Notes under the pieces: generated by a model | The model's input: only the letters and a program-made list of their open reading frames with translations | The model's database searches: none | Told to the model about the DNA's origin: nothing | Shown here: positions 25,901-35,575 of the stretch, piece by piece | Layout of the letters: every line of letters begins with the position of its first letter | Position numbering within the stretch: position 1 is the stretch's first letter | Made by a program: the position numbers and the translations under genes | DNA from: Ectopseudomonas composti | GTDB taxonomy: Bacteria; Pseudomonadota; Gammaproteobacteria; Pseudomonadales; Pseudomonadaceae | Reading direction: 5' to 3' | Assembly: GCF_900115475.1 (NCBI RefSeq) | Contig: NZ_FOWP01000001.1 | Coordinates: 620,001 to 684,000 of the forward strand | DNA length: 64,000 bases

Positions 25901-27337
25901 CTAGCGCAGCGTTTTCAACCACTCGCCAGGGCGCGGTTCACCGCTCGGATAGAGCCCATTGAGCAGCCTCAGCTGCGCTTCGCCATCAGCAGGCAGCGGC
26001 GAATCCTTGGCCAAAGCAGAGAGACTCTGCCCCGCCTTGGCGCGCACCAGATGCAGGCGCACCGGTTCGGCCAGCTTGCGCTCGGCCGCCTTGAGAGGAC
26101 GGTAACTACGGATGACATCGAGGAAATGCTGATCTTCGGTCTCCAATGAAGCGCGCCCTTTCACCGCGGCCACGAACAGGTAGGCGTTGTCGCCGCGATA
26201 GATCACCGCAACACGGCGTGCCGACTGTCCCTGCAAGACCGCCGTATAACCCTGCAATGTCCCCACGCGCAGCTCTTCGCCTGCCACCAGACGTTGACTG
26301 CCGGCACGCTTGCGCAGGAATTCGGCGGGAGAAAGTCGCTTGTCCGCCGCCTCCAGGGTCATGGCAATGAAGGCTTGCTCATCCGCGGTGTGGCCGATCA
26401 GCACATCCGGGCGATTAACCAGTTGCCAGCCTTGCGGATAGGTCAGGGCGAAATCCAGCTCGCCGTGATAGAAATTGCGCCCACGGCGAATACCGCTGGC
26501 AGCCGAGTCGCCGAATACCAGGCCGTCGAGCATCTGCAGAAAATTGTCGCGCCCCACTTCCTGATTGCCGCCGACCAACGCACTCGCCGGGCCGATCACT
26601 TCCTGCAGACGACGATCATTGTCCGGGTGGGTGTCGAACAAGCCGTGATAACCACCCACCGCCGGCGCTTCTCCGCGCTTGGCAGCCTGCGCCCGAGCGA
26701 AGTCCTCCTGGCCCTTGAGCACCTTGACTACTTCAATCATCGCCTGCGGATCGTAACCACCACGCGCCAGGTATTGCGCGCCCAGACCATCGGCCTCCAG
26801 CTCCATGTCGCGTCCGTAGCCGCGCACGAAGGCATTACCCATGGCGCTGGTCAGGTCGCCCACCGCACCGACACCGGTTCCGATTGCCGCAGCTTGGCCG
26901 AGAAGCCCCCAGGCCGTGGACTGACTCTGCTGACGCACACTGTGACGCGCCGTCACGTGGCCAACCTCGTGTCCCAGCACGGCAGCCAGCTCCGCTTCGG
27001 AGTTGAGGTAGGCGAGCAGGCCACGGTGGATATAGATGTAGCCACCCGGTAGCGCGAAGGCGTTGACGTCCGGGCTATCGACCAGGGTGAAGACGTAGTT
27101 GAGCTGGTTACGGTGACTGCTGCGTGCCACCCGCTCGCCGACGCGCTGGATGTAGGCCTGCAGCTTGGCATCCTCGTAGCGCGGGTATTGCTTGAGGATC
27201 TCCTGGTTGTAGCGCGCGCCGAGATCCAACTCCTGGCGCTCGCTCATCATCACGAAATCGGTGCGGCCGGTGGCAGGATTGACCGCACACCCGGCCAGCC
27301 AGCTGCAGATCAGGCACAGCGTTAACGCACGCATCAT
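25901..27337 (-). CDS. M48-family lipoprotein metallopeptidase (LoiP/BepA-like)
   Basis: A 478-residue zinc peptidase anchored as a lipoprotein. The signal ends in lipobox WLAGC with Cys17. The zinc motif HEVGH is at 123-127 and the third ligand is probably Glu181 in RDMELEADG. Residues from about 300 form an extra C-terminal domain, ending in a LysM-like RAKAGQSLSALAKD segment that may bind cell wall. Two adjacent ATG codons exist; the first overlaps the upstream nuclease stop as ATGA and has GGAG 8 bases before it. Relatives degrade misfolded outer-membrane proteins; the substrate here is unknown. Confidence 0.85.
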   Translation of the reverse strand: MMRALTLCLICSWLAGCAVNPATGRTDFVMMSERQELDLGARYNQEILKQYPRYEDAKLQAYIQRVGERVARSSHRNQLNYVFTLVDSPDVNAFALPGGYIYIHRGLLAYLNSEAELAAVLGHEVGHVTARHSVRQQSQSTAWGLLGQAAAIGTGVGAVGDLTSAMGNAFVRGYGRDMELEADGLGAQYLARGGYDPQAMIEVVKVLKGQEDFARAQAAKRGEAPAVGGYHGLFDTHPDNDRRLQEVIGPASALVGGNQEVGRDNFLQMLDGLVFGDSAASGIRRGRNFYHGELDFALTYPQGWQLVNRPDVLIGHTADEQAFIAMTLEAADKRLSPAEFLRKRAGSQRLVAGEELRVGTLQGYTAVLQGQSARRVAVIYRGDNAYLFVAAVKGRASLETEDQHFLDVIRSYRPLKAAERKLAEPVRLHLVRAKAGQSLSALAKDSPLPADGEAQLRLLNGLYPSGEPRPGEWLKTLR

Positions 27338-28134
27338 GGCAACAGCTCCAGCATCGCCGAATGGGTAAGCGGCAGCATCCAGCGCGCCTGCCGGGATTTC
27401 AAGCCGCCGCGACTCTGACGGTCGATGACCCAGCCACGCGCTTCCACGCGCCGCCCCTTGAGCTTCTGCAAGGCGCGCACATCGAACTCACCGAGCAGCT
27501 CGGGTGCCACACGCAGCACCCGGCCACCATCGAGGTCAATCCAGAGGCCGCCGCGATTGCGCTGCACAGCGGTAACCTGCCCGCCGAGCAAGGCGAAGCC
27601 ACCACTGCGTAGCTGACCAGCCGTCTTCACCTGCTCGTCACGCCACACGCCAAGCCGCTTGTTGCGCGCCTGGCGCTCGGCCTGCGCCTGACATGCCACC
27701 AGCGCGCTATTGGGCGCCACCGCCACCATGAAGCCGAGGCCTTCGCCCAGCAGTTGCGCTTCGAGATTACGCCCCTGGCGATCGTAGAGATGGGCCAGGG
27801 TACGCCCGTAACGATCCTTGCGCTGCGCGCCGTAGAGCAGGCCGACACGTCCATCGCTGGCATCCACCAGCGCCTGCAGGCGGCGCTTGGCCTGCACCGC
27901 GTAGGGCTCGTCACTACGACCCTTGCGACCCAGTTCGGGCGTGTTGATGCCGATCAGGCGAATGCTGCGCCCATCGGTCAGGCGCACCGTGTCGCCATCG
28001 ACCACCTGACGCACGGCGACCTGGGCAAGATCGCCACGCTGCGGGCAGAAGGCCTGGGCTAGTTCGACGCAAAGCAGAGAAACGAAAAAGGCGCCCACCA
28101 GGGACGCCTTTTTCAGTATCACGGAGTGGCGCAT
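27334..28134 (-). CDS. Exported thermonuclease (SNase-like)
   Basis: A 266-residue protein with a signal peptide (cleavage likely after ELAQA, residue 28) and a staphylococcal nuclease fold. The metal and catalytic residues match the family: DGDT at 46-49, Arg59, Glu67 in GINTPELG, and Arg111 in DRYGRTLAHLY. A C-terminal domain of about 80 residues resembles an OB fold (VQRNRGGLWIDLDGGRVLRVAPELL) and is not in the minimal nuclease. The stop overlaps the start of the M48 peptidase gene. It may be a periplasmic or secreted nuclease; localisation beyond export is unknown. Confidence 0.85.
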   Translation of the reverse strand: MRHSVILKKASLVGAFFVSLLCVELAQAFCPQRGDLAQVAVRQVVDGDTVRLTDGRSIRLIGINTPELGRKGRSDEPYAVQAKRRLQALVDASDGRVGLLYGAQRKDRYGRTLAHLYDRQGRNLEAQLLGEGLGFMVAVAPNSALVACQAQAERQARNKRLGVWRDEQVKTAGQLRSGGFALLGGQVTAVQRNRGGLWIDLDGGRVLRVAPELLGEFDVRALQKLKGRRVEARGWVIDRQSRGGLKSRQARWMLPLTHSAMLELLP

Positions 28135-28160
28135 GCCAGATTCCGTTTTCGTTCGGTCGC

Positions 28161-28373
28161 TTACTTGGCGCCGAATACGCCGAAGCGCTGCTTGAAGCGA
28201 TCGATACGGCCGCCGGTGTCCAGCACTTTCTGCTTACCGGTGTAGAACGGGTGGCACTCGGAGCAAACGTCGAGGCTCAGGTTCTTGCCCAGGGTGGAGC
28301 GGGTCTTGATCACGTTACCGCAGGAGCAGGTAGCGTCGATTTCGACGTAGTTCGGATGGATATCGGCTTTCAT
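28161..28373 (-). CDS. rpmE: 50S ribosomal protein L31
   Basis: The 70-residue zinc-binding form of L31. Cys16, Cys18, Cys37 and Cys40 are all present, so this is the C+ paralogue. I chose MKADIHPNY at 28373, which has GAGGAAA about 6 bases upstream. An upstream ATG at 28427 would add 18 residues foreign to the family. It is divergent from priA. Confidence 0.96.
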   Translation of the reverse strand: MKADIHPNYVEIDATCSCGNVIKTRSTLGKNLSLDVCSECHPFYTGKQKVLDTGGRIDRFKQRFGVFGAK

Positions 28374-28442
28374 CGTGCTTTCCTCAGGGTAGTCGTGCCG
28401 CCACCCGACCAATGTCAGGCACCGCACAGAAATAGGCCGCGC

Positions 28443-28470
28443 ATCTTACCAGACGCGCGAGTCGATGCAA
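28443..28470 (-). promoter_or_regulatory. Candidate rpmE promoter
   Basis: On the minus strand, TTGCAT (28465-28470) and TAAGAT (28443-28448) are 16 bases apart. Transcription would start near 28436, about 60 bases before the rpmE ATG. Confidence 0.4.
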
Positions 28471-28531
28471 GCCACGTAAGGCGCCGGTCGTCGCGTGCTA
28501 AGATCGCCCGCCTGTCAATGGAGCTTCTGGC

Positions 28532-30751
28532 TTGCCCAACCTGATCCTGCGCCTCGCCCTGCCCTCGCCGCTGCGCCGCCTGTTCGACTACCTCGCCCCC
28601 GCCGGCGTGTCGCGCAGTGCCTTGCAGCCAGGCGTACGCCTGCGCGTGCCCTTCGGCCGGCGCGAGATGATCGGCGTGCTGGTTGAAGTCGACAGCCAGA
28701 GCGAGGTCCCGACGGACAAACTCAAGCCCGCTCTGGAGCTGCTCGACACCCGCCCACCGCTACCGGAATCGCTGTTCAAGCTGTGCCTGTGGACAGCGCA
28801 GTACTATCAGCATAGCCTCGGCGACACCCTGAGCTGGGCCTTGCCGGTACTGCTGCGCCAGGGCGAACCGGCCGAAACCCGCCAGGAGCGTTACTGGCTG
28901 GCCAGCAAAGGCGCCAGCGTCGATGACCCACGCCTGACCCGTGCCCCGCGCCAACGCGACGCACTCAAGGCACTGGCGCAACATCCGCACGGTGTGGCCC
29001 ACAGCCTGCTCAGCCAGCTGCAACTCAACCGCGACAGCCTGCAACTGCTGCAGGAGAAGGGGCTGGTACGGGTCGAGGTGCGCCGCACCCAGCCGCATGC
29101 CAAGCCCGCGCACTGGCTGGCACAACCGGAACTGCCGCTGAACGCCGAGCAACGTGCCGCCGTGAACGCCGTGGCCTCGGGCTGGGATCAGTTCAATGCC
29201 TTTCTTCTCGCGGGTGTCACCGGCAGCGGCAAGACCGAGGTGTACCTGCAACTGATCCACCAGTGCCTGGAGGCCGGCAAGCAGGCCCTGGTGCTGATCC
29301 CCGAAATAAACCTCGGCCCGCAGACCTTCGACCGCTTCGCCCGTCGCTTCAACGCGCGCATCGCCCTGCTGCATTCGGCGGTGAACGACCGCGAGCGCCT
29401 GGACGCCTGGTTGGCGGCGCGCGATGGTGAGGCCGATATCATCATCGGCACGCGCTCGGCGCTGTTCACGCCGATGAAGAACCCGGGACTGATCATCGTC
29501 GACGAAGAACACGACGCCTCTTATAAACAGCAGGAAGGCCTGCGCTACCATGCCCGCGACCTGGCCCTGGTTCGCGCGCGCCAGGAAGACGTACCGATCG
29601 TGCTCGGTTCGGCCACGCCCTCGCTGGAAAGCCTGCACAACGCCTACAGCGGCCGTTACGCCCTGCTCAAACTGACCCAGCGCGCCGGCGGCGCCAGCCA
29701 GCCACGCTTTCTGCGCCTGGACGTGAAGAGCCGGCCGCTGGACTCGGGTATCTCCGGGCCGATGCAGCAGGCCATCGCCCAGACCTTGGCGGCTGGCCAG
29801 CAAGTGCTGGTGTTTCTCAACCGTCGCGGCTTCGCCCCGACGCTGCTCTGCCACGACTGCGGCTGGCTGTCCGAGTGCCCGCGTTGCGATGCACGGATGA
29901 CCGTGCACCAGCGCTACCAGGAACTGCGCTGCCACCACTGCGGGCATGTGGAGAAGCAACCGAGCAACTGCCCGAAATGCCAGCGCGTCGACCTGCGCCC
30001 GGTCGGTGCCGGCACCGAGCGCGCCGAAGAGCGCCTGGCAGTGCTGTTCCCCGATTACCCGGTGCTGCGTATCGACCGCGACAGCACCTCGCGCAAGGGC
30101 GCGATGGATCGCCTGTTCGCCACCATCAACAAGGGCGAGCCGTGCATTCTGGTGGGCACCCAGATGCTCGCCAAGGGCCACCATTTCCCGCGGGTGACGC
30201 TGGTGTCGATTCTCGACGCCGACGGCGGCCTGTTCTCGGCGGATTTTCGCGCCAGCGAGCGCATGGCGCAGTTGATCGTGCAGGTGGCTGGCCGCGCCGG
30301 TCGCGCCGAGGAGCCGGGCAAGGTGATCATCCAGAGCCATCTGGCCGACCATCCGCTGCTGGTGCAACTGACCGAACAAGGCTACTTCGCCTTCGCCGAA
30401 CAGGCCCTCAGCGAACGCCGTAGCGCCGGCCTGCCGCCGTTCTGTCACCTGGCCCTGCTGCGCGCCGAAGCGCACAAGCCCGGCCAGGCAGAGAGTTTTC
30501 TCGACGAAGCCTGCAGCGAAGCCGAGCACCTGCTGGGCGAACTGAACCTCTCCGGTATCGAACTGCTCGGCCCGGTACCCGCACCGATGGAACGCCGCGC
30601 CGGCCGCTTCCGCGCACAACTGCTGGTGCAGGGCAATGCCCGCGCACCGCTGCACCGTCTGCTCAACCATTGGCTGCATGCACTGGAGCAAATGCCCAGC
30701 GGCCGTGCGGTACGCTGGTCACTGGATGTCGACCCGATCGACCTTTTCTGA
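28532..30751 (+). CDS. priA: Primosomal protein N', replication restart helicase
   Basis: Superfamily 2 3'-to-5' helicase that reloads the replisome at stalled forks. The 739 residues include the N-terminal 3'-end-binding domain, Walker A GVTGSGKT at 228-235, the DEEH box at 324-327 and eight zinc-binding cysteines at 440, 443, 449, 452, 467, 470, 480 and 483. The start is TTG at 28532 after a GGAG; the protein then begins PNLILRLALPSPLRRLFDY as in other pseudomonads. The gene is followed by a repeat-filled spacer before argS. Confidence 0.96.
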   Translation: MPNLILRLALPSPLRRLFDYLAPAGVSRSALQPGVRLRVPFGRREMIGVLVEVDSQSEVPTDKLKPALELLDTRPPLPESLFKLCLWTAQYYQHSLGDTLSWALPVLLRQGEPAETRQERYWLASKGASVDDPRLTRAPRQRDALKALAQHPHGVAHSLLSQLQLNRDSLQLLQEKGLVRVEVRRTQPHAKPAHWLAQPELPLNAEQRAAVNAVASGWDQFNAFLLAGVTGSGKTEVYLQLIHQCLEAGKQALVLIPEINLGPQTFDRFARRFNARIALLHSAVNDRERLDAWLAARDGEADIIIGTRSALFTPMKNPGLIIVDEEHDASYKQQEGLRYHARDLALVRARQEDVPIVLGSATPSLESLHNAYSGRYALLKLTQRAGGASQPRFLRLDVKSRPLDSGISGPMQQAIAQTLAAGQQVLVFLNRRGFAPTLLCHDCGWLSECPRCDARMTVHQRYQELRCHHCGHVEKQPSNCPKCQRVDLRPVGAGTERAEERLAVLFPDYPVLRIDRDSTSRKGAMDRLFATINKGEPCILVGTQMLAKGHHFPRVTLVSILDADGGLFSADFRASERMAQLIVQVAGRAGRAEEPGKVIIQSHLADHPLLVQLTEQGYFAFAEQALSERRSAGLPPFCHLALLRAEAHKPGQAESFLDEACSEAEHLLGELNLSGIELLGPVPAPMERRAGRFRAQLLVQGNARAPLHRLLNHWLHALEQMPSGRAVRWSLDVDPIDLF

Positions 30752-30804
30752 ACCGCATGCCGGCTTTTGTAGAAACGAGCGGCGCGAGCGAACTCCGGCA
30801 GTCC

Positions 30805-30879
30805 GTAGGGTGGACCGGGCGGCGTCCCGCTTCAGCCCAGCAACAGCGGCCAGCCTGGGTGGGCTGAAGCCCACCCTAC
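30805..30879. repeat. Palindromic repeat element between priA and argS
   Basis: The element is bounded by inverted GTAGGGTGG (30805-30813) and CCACCCTAC (30871-30879) and contains the hairpin GGTGGGC-TGAA-GCCCACC (30858-30875). Similar GGTGGGC/GCCCACC and GCACCCTAC fragments recur elsewhere in the window. It may terminate priA transcripts, although there is no U-tract. Confidence 0.65.
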
Positions 30880-30908
30880 CCACTGAACGCAGCACGCTTT
30901 TCCATGCC

Positions 30909-30943
30909 GCTTGTGGCTTGCAGCTTGTCGCTGCTCTTATAAT
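30909..30943 (+). promoter_or_regulatory. argS promoter -10 with adjacent REP-like arm
   Basis: A perfect TATAAT (30938-30943) lies 42 bases before the argS ATG. The upstream region is a REP-like arm (CGCTTGTGGCTTGCAGCTTG, 30909-30928) of the same family as the gltB-gltD repeat, and it supplies whatever -35 contacts exist; TTG triplets are present, but none at ideal spacing. Confidence 0.45.
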
Positions 30944-30985
30944 GCGCAGTTTTCGACCAAAGCCCCAAGGCAACCCGAGCCGAAC

Positions 30986-32725
30986 ATGAAAGACAGCATT
31001 CGCCACCTGATCCAGCAAGCCATCGACCGCCTGACCGCCGAAGGCGTGCTGCCTGCCGGCCTGACGCCGGCCATCCAGGTGGAGAACACCAAGGACAAGA
31101 GCCACGGCGACTTTGCCAGCAACATCGCCATGATGCTGGCCAAACCGGCCGGCATGAAGCCGCGCGACCTGGCCGAGAAGCTGATCAAAGCACTGCCGGC
31201 CGACGAGCAGGTCACCAAGGTCGAAATCGCCGGCCCGGGCTTTCTCAACTTCTTCCAGAACAGCGACGTCCTGGCCCAGCGCCTGGAGGCTGCACTGGCC
31301 GACGCCAAGCTCGGCGTACGCAAGAGCGGCGCGGCACAGCGCGTGGTGGTCGACCTGTCGGCGCCCAACCTGGCCAAGGAAATGCACGTCGGCCACCTGC
31401 GTTCGACCATCATCGGCGATGGCGTGGCGCGTGTGCTGGAATTCCTCGGTGACAGCGTGATCCGCCAGAACCACGTCGGCGACTGGGGCACCCAGTTCGG
31501 CATGCTGCTGGCGTACATGCAGGAAAACCCGGCCGCCGCCGAGAGCGAGCTGGCCGATCTGGAAGGCTTCTACCGCGCCGCCAAGAAGCGCTTCGACGAA
31601 TCCCCCGAGTTCGCCGACCGCGCCCGCGAGCTGGTGGTCAAGCTGCAGGCCGGCGACGCCGAGTGTCTGCGCCTGTGGCACCGTTTCAACGACATTTCCC
31701 TGTCGCACTGCCAGGCCCTGTATGACCGCCTGGGCGTCAAGCTGGGCATGGCTGACGTCAAGGGCGAGAGCGCCTACAACGACGACCTGCCGCAGGTGGT
31801 CGCCGATCTGGCCGCCAAGGGCCTGCTGACCGAAGATAACGGCGCCCAGTGCGTATTCATGGACGCATTCAAGAATGCCGAGGGCAATCCGCTGCCGCTG
31901 ATCGTGCAAAAGGCCGGTGGCGGCTACCTGTACGCCACCACCGACCTGGCCGCCACCCGCTATCGCGCCGGCACGCTCAAGGCCGACCGCGTGCTGTACT
32001 TCGTCGACCAGCGCCAGGCCCTGCACTTCCAGATGGTCTTTGCCTGCGCGCGCCTGGCAGGCTTCGTCCCGGCCAGCATGGAAATGGAACACATGGGCTT
32101 CGGCACCATGAACGGCCCGGACGGCCGCCCGTTCAAGACTCGCGACGGCGGCACCGTGAAGCTGGTGCAACTGCTCGACGAAGCCGAGCAGCGCGCCTAC
32201 AGCCTGGTCAAGGGCAAGAATCCGGACCTCGCCGAAGACGAGCTGCGTCAGATCGCCCGCGTGGTCGGCATCGCCTCGGTGAAATACGCCGACCTGTCCA
32301 AGCACCGCACCAGCGACTACAGCTTCAACTTCGACCTGATGCTGAGCTTCGAGGGCAACACCGCGCCCTATTTGCTGTACGCCTATACCCGCGTGGCAGG
32401 CGTATTCCGCAAGCTGGGCAAGGGCGTAGACGAGATCGGCGGGCAAATCACCCTGATCGCCGAGCAAGAACAGGCACTGGCTGCCAAGCTGGCGCAATTC
32501 AACGAGTTGCTCGGCAACGTCGCCGAAAAGGGCACGCCGCACATCCTTTGTGCCTACCTGTATGACCTCGCCGGCCTGTTCTCCAGCTTTTATGAGAACT
32601 GCCCGATCCTGAATGCCGAGGACGAAGCCACACGCGATAGCCGCTTGCGCCTGGCCGCCCTCACCGGCCGCACTCTCAAGCAGGGCCTGGAACTGCTCGG
32701 CCTGGAAACCCTGGAGCGGATGTAA
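30986..32725 (+). CDS. argS: Arginyl-tRNA synthetase
   Basis: Class I synthetase of 579 residues that charges tRNA-Arg. The N-terminal Add1 domain is followed by the catalytic core with the HIGH box as HVGH at 134-137. The canonical KMSKS is replaced by a variant region, as is normal for ArgRS. The C-terminal DALR anticodon-binding domain ends [16 protein letters not shown] start at [10 protein letters not shown] (30986); 25 upstream in-frame codons include part of the promoter. The SPOR protein gene starts immediately after its stop. Confidence 0.97.
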   Translation: MKDSIRHLIQQAIDRLTAEGVLPAGLTPAIQVENTKDKSHGDFASNIAMMLAKPAGMKPRDLAEKLIKALPADEQVTKVEIAGPGFLNFFQNSDVLAQRLEAALADAKLGVRKSGAAQRVVVDLSAPNLAKEMHVGHLRSTIIGDGVARVLEFLGDSVIRQNHVGDWGTQFGMLLAYMQENPAAAESELADLEGFYRAAKKRFDESPEFADRARELVVKLQAGDAECLRLWHRFNDISLSHCQALYDRLGVKLGMADVKGESAYNDDLPQVVADLAAKGLLTEDNGAQCVFMDAFKNAEGNPLPLIVQKAGGGYLYATTDLAATRYRAGTLKADRVLYFVDQRQALHFQMVFACARLAGFVPASMEMEHMGFGTMNGPDGRPFKTRDGGTVKLVQLLDEAEQRAYSLVKGKNPDLAEDELRQIARVVGIASVKYADLSKHRTSDYSFNFDLMLSFEGNTAPYLLYAYTRVAGVFRKLGKGVDEIGGQITLIAEQEQALAAKLAQFNELLGNVAEKGTPHILCAYLYDLAGLFSSFYENCPILNAEDEATRDSRLRLAALTGRTLKQGLELLGLETLERM

Positions 32726-33400
32726 ATGGCAGCGCGCAAGAAACCGGCACCGAAACGCGGCGCCAGCCGCTATCAGGCCCCGGCAAAGAAGCCCGTACCG
32801 GGCTGGATCTGGCTGGCCTGTGGCCTGGTGGTCGGCGGTTTCTTCATGTTCCTGTTCAGCCTCGAACCGGGCCGTGACGAGATCAAGCGCGACAAGGGCG
32901 AGCAGGTACGCAGCACCAAGCCCGAGCCGAAGCCGACGCAGCCCGAGCCGACCAGGCCCAAGTACGATTTCTACACCTTGCTGCCTGAGTCGGAAGTGAT
33001 CCTGCCGCAGGCGCTGGAAGAAACACCACCACCTGCACCCGAGCAGAAGCCGGTCACCCCGGAAGAAGCCGCGAAGATCGACACCGCCCGCGCCGAAGCT
33101 GCGCTCAACGGCCAGGTGCCGCCACCCGCGCCGCCGGTACTGGCCAGCGCGCCGGTCACCACACAGTTCTTCCTCCAGGCCGGTTCGTTCCGCAAGCGTG
33201 ACGATGCCGATACCGTGCGCGCGCAGATCATCCTCCTGGGGCAGAACGTACGCGTGGAAACTGGCAAGGTGCGCGACGAGACCTGGCACCGCGTATTGGT
33301 CGGCCCCTTCGCCAGTCGCGAGCAACTCGCGGCCGCGCAGAAGACCCTCGCCGGCAACGGCTACAGCAACCTGCTGTTACAGCAGCGCCAGGTCCGCTGA
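32726..33400 (+). CDS. FtsN-like SPOR-domain membrane protein
   Basis: A 224-residue bitopic protein. A basic cytoplasmic N-terminus of about 25 residues leads into a membrane helix at 27-45, then a proline- and glutamate-rich linker and a SPOR domain from about 145 to the end (FFLQAGSFRKRDDADTVRAQIILLG). The layout is that of FtsN, and genes at this position next to argS and hslV are often named ftsN in gammaproteobacteria. I therefore favour a divisome role but leave the symbol blank. The start abuts the argS stop. Confidence 0.8.
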   Translation: MAARKKPAPKRGASRYQAPAKKPVPGWIWLACGLVVGGFFMFLFSLEPGRDEIKRDKGEQVRSTKPEPKPTQPEPTRPKYDFYTLLPESEVILPQALEETPPPAPEQKPVTPEEAAKIDTARAEAALNGQVPPPAPPVLASAPVTTQFFLQAGSFRKRDDADTVRAQIILLGQNVRVETGKVRDETWHRVLVGPFASREQLAAAQKTLAGNGYSNLLLQQRQVR

Positions 33401-33422
33401 TCGTCGATTCACCCGCCGCCGG

Positions 33423-33450
33423 TTGAAAAGCCGCGGCGGGCACCCCATCT
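33423..33450 (+). promoter_or_regulatory. Heat-shock (sigma-32) promoter for hslVU
   Basis: TTGAAA (33423-33428) and CCCCATCT (33443-33450) match the sigma-32 consensus (CTTGAAA and CCCCATNT) with a 14-base spacer. Start would be near 33456, 40 bases before hslV. A GC-rich hairpin, CCCGCCGC/GCGGCGGG (33412-33419 and 33433-33440), overlaps the promoter. Confidence 0.75.
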
Positions 33451-33495
33451 GATTCTCCATCCGGGCAATTCGCCCCGCAGCGTGGAGATTCACCC

Positions 33496-34026
33496 TTGAC
33501 CACCATCGTTTCAGTGCGCCGCCACGGCAAGGTCGTGATGGCTGGCGACGGCCAGGTTTCCCTCGGCAACACCGTCATGAAGGGCAATGCCAAGAAGGTG
33601 CGCCGCCTCTACCACGGCCAGGTGCTGGCCGGCTTCGCCGGTGCCACCGCCGATGCTTTCACCCTGTTCGAGCGCTTCGAAGGTCAGCTCGAGAAACATC
33701 AGGGCCACCTGGTACGCGCCGCCGTCGAGCTGGCCAAGGACTGGCGCACCGATCGCAGCCTGAGCCGCCTGGAGGCCATGCTGGCCGTGGCCAACAAGGA
33801 CGCCTCGCTGATCATCACCGGCAACGGTGACGTGGTCGAACCCGAGGAAGGCCTGATCGCCATGGGCTCCGGCGGCAACTTCGCCCAAGCTGCCGCGCGC
33901 GCTCTGCTGATGAAGACGGATCTGTCCGCCCTCGAGGTAGCGCAGACTGCACTCGGCATCGCCGGCGACATCTGCGTGTTCACCAATCACCACCAGACCA
34001 TCGAGGAACTGGACGCTGCCGAGTAG
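33496..34026 (+). CDS. hslV: ATP-dependent protease peptidase subunit HslV
   Basis: Threonine peptidase of the HslUV (ClpQY) protease, 176 residues. Removal of the initiator exposes Thr2 of [19 protein letters not shown] as nucleophile, and Lys34 in GNAKKVRR is at the catalytic lysine position. The start codon is TTG with GGAG 8-9 bases upstream. The heat-shock promoter upstream and hslU downstream complete the expected operon. Confidence 0.97.
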   Translation: MTTIVSVRRHGKVVMAGDGQVSLGNTVMKGNAKKVRRLYHGQVLAGFAGATADAFTLFERFEGQLEKHQGHLVRAAVELAKDWRTDRSLSRLEAMLAVANKDASLIITGNGDVVEPEEGLIAMGSGGNFAQAAARALLMKTDLSALEVAQTALGIAGDICVFTNHHQTIEELDAAE

Positions 34027-34101
34027 CGTCCACTGCCTCAGAACCTGTTCCCGATGCGGCAGAGCAGGTTCTTACAGTTTTCCGATAGCGAGCCAAATTC
34101 C

Positions 34102-35442
34102 ATGTCCATGACGCCCCGCGAGATCGTCCACGAACTCAACCGCCACATCATCGGCCAGGACGACGCCAAGCGCGCCGTCGCGATCGCCCTGCGCAACCGC
34201 TGGCGGCGCATGCAGCTGCCGGCCGAACTGCGCCAGGAAGTGACGCCGAAGAACATCCTGATGATCGGCCCAACCGGCGTCGGCAAGACCGAAATCGCCC
34301 GCCGCCTGGCCAAGCTGGCCAATGCGCCGTTCCTGAAAGTGGAAGCCACCAAGTTCACCGAGGTCGGCTATGTCGGCCGTGACGTCGAGTCGATCATCCG
34401 TGACCTGGCCGACGCTGCGGTGAAGATGCTGCGCGAACAGGAAATCACCAAGGTCCGCCACCGCGCCGAAGATGCCGCCGAGGAGCGCATCCTCGATGCC
34501 CTGCTGCCACCGGCACGCCAGGGCTTCGGCGACGAGCCTGCGCGCAACGAGGACTCCAACACCCGCCAGCTGCTCCGCAAGCGCCTGCGCGAGGGACAAC
34601 TGGACGACAAGGAGATCGACATCGAAGTGGCCGAATCGCCCATGGGTGTCGAGATCATGACCCCGCCAGGCATGGAGGAAATGACCAACCAGCTGCAGAA
34701 CCTGTTCTCCAACATGGGCAAGGGCAAGAAGAAGAGCCGCAAGCTCAAGGTCGCCGACGCGCTGAAGCTGGTGCGCGACGAGGAAGCTGCACGCCTGGTC
34801 AACGAGGAAGAGCTCAAGGCGCGCGCGCTGGAAGCCGTCGAGCAGCATGGCATCGTTTTCATCGACGAGATCGACAAGGTGGCCAAGCGTGGCAACACTG
34901 GCGGCGCCGATGTTTCCCGCGAGGGCGTACAGCGCGACCTGCTGCCGCTGATCGAAGGCTGCACGGTCAACACCAAGCTGGGCATGGTCAAGACCGACCA
35001 TATCCTGTTCATCGCCTCGGGCGCCTTCCACCTGAGCAAGCCGAGCGACCTGGTACCTGAGCTGCAAGGCCGCCTGCCGATTCGCGTGGAACTCAAGGCA
35101 CTGAGCCCGCAGGATTTCGAGCGTATCCTCAGTGAACCGCATGCCTCGCTCACCGAGCAGTACAGCGCGCTGCTGAAAACCGAAGGGCTGGATATCGAGT
35201 TCGCCGAGGACGGCATCAAGCGTCTGGCGGAGATCGCCTGGCAGGTCAACGAGAAGACCGAGAACATCGGGGCTCGTCGTCTGCACACCCTGCTCGAACG
35301 CCTGCTGGAGGAAGTGTCCTTCAGTGCTGGCGACCTGGCTGGCCAGCAGAACGGCGAGGCGATTCGTATCGACGCTGCCTACGTCAATGGCCACCTCGGT
35401 GAGCTGGCGCAGGACGAAGACCTGTCACGCTACATCCTGTAA
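34102..35442 (+). CDS. hslU: HslU, ATPase subunit of HslUV protease
   Basis: AAA+ unfoldase of 446 residues that feeds substrates to HslV. Walker A GPTGVGKT is at 56-63, the pore loop GYVGRD is near 90, the I domain at about 110-240, and Walker B VFIDEID near 252. The C-terminal LSRYIL is the conserved tail that docks in HslV. I start at [13 protein letters not shown] (34102), as in P. aeruginosa, 75 bases after hslV. An in-frame ATG 48 bases upstream adds residues foreign to the family. Confidence 0.97.
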   Translation: MSMTPREIVHELNRHIIGQDDAKRAVAIALRNRWRRMQLPAELRQEVTPKNILMIGPTGVGKTEIARRLAKLANAPFLKVEATKFTEVGYVGRDVESIIRDLADAAVKMLREQEITKVRHRAEDAAEERILDALLPPARQGFGDEPARNEDSNTRQLLRKRLREGQLDDKEIDIEVAESPMGVEIMTPPGMEEMTNQLQNLFSNMGKGKKKSRKLKVADALKLVRDEEAARLVNEEELKARALEAVEQHGIVFIDEIDKVAKRGNTGGADVSREGVQRDLLPLIEGCTVNTKLGMVKTDHILFIASGAFHLSKPSDLVPELQGRLPIRVELKALSPQDFERILSEPHASLTEQYSALLKTEGLDIEFAEDGIKRLAEIAWQVNEKTENIGARRLHTLLERLLEEVSFSAGDLAGQQNGEAIRIDAAYVNGHLGELAQDEDLSRYIL

Positions 35443-35470
35443 ATCCAGTAGCACGATCCTGGCGTCATTC

Positions 35471-35520
35471 TGTAGGAGCGGCTTCAGCCGCGAAATTCGC
35501 GGATAAATCCGCTCCTACAG
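35471..35520. repeat. REP element downstream of hslU
   Basis: TGTAGGAGCGG (35471-35481) pairs with CCGCTCCTACAG at the other end (to 35520). Two inner hairpins, CGGCTTCAGCCG and CGCGAAATTCGCG, lie between. This is the TGTAGGAGCGGCTTCAGCCGCG type common in pseudomonads. It may act as a transcript end for hslVU. Confidence 0.8.
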
Positions 35521-35575
35521 GACAGTTCAAGTACCCAACTGGGCGTAACGCCTGAAAAGATCACGGAAATCAGCC

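Noticed and set aside
30719..33325. An 868-codon minus-strand frame opposite argS and the SPOR gene
   Set aside because: Shadow of well-supported genes on the plus strand; its translation is His/Gln/Ala-rich with no family features.
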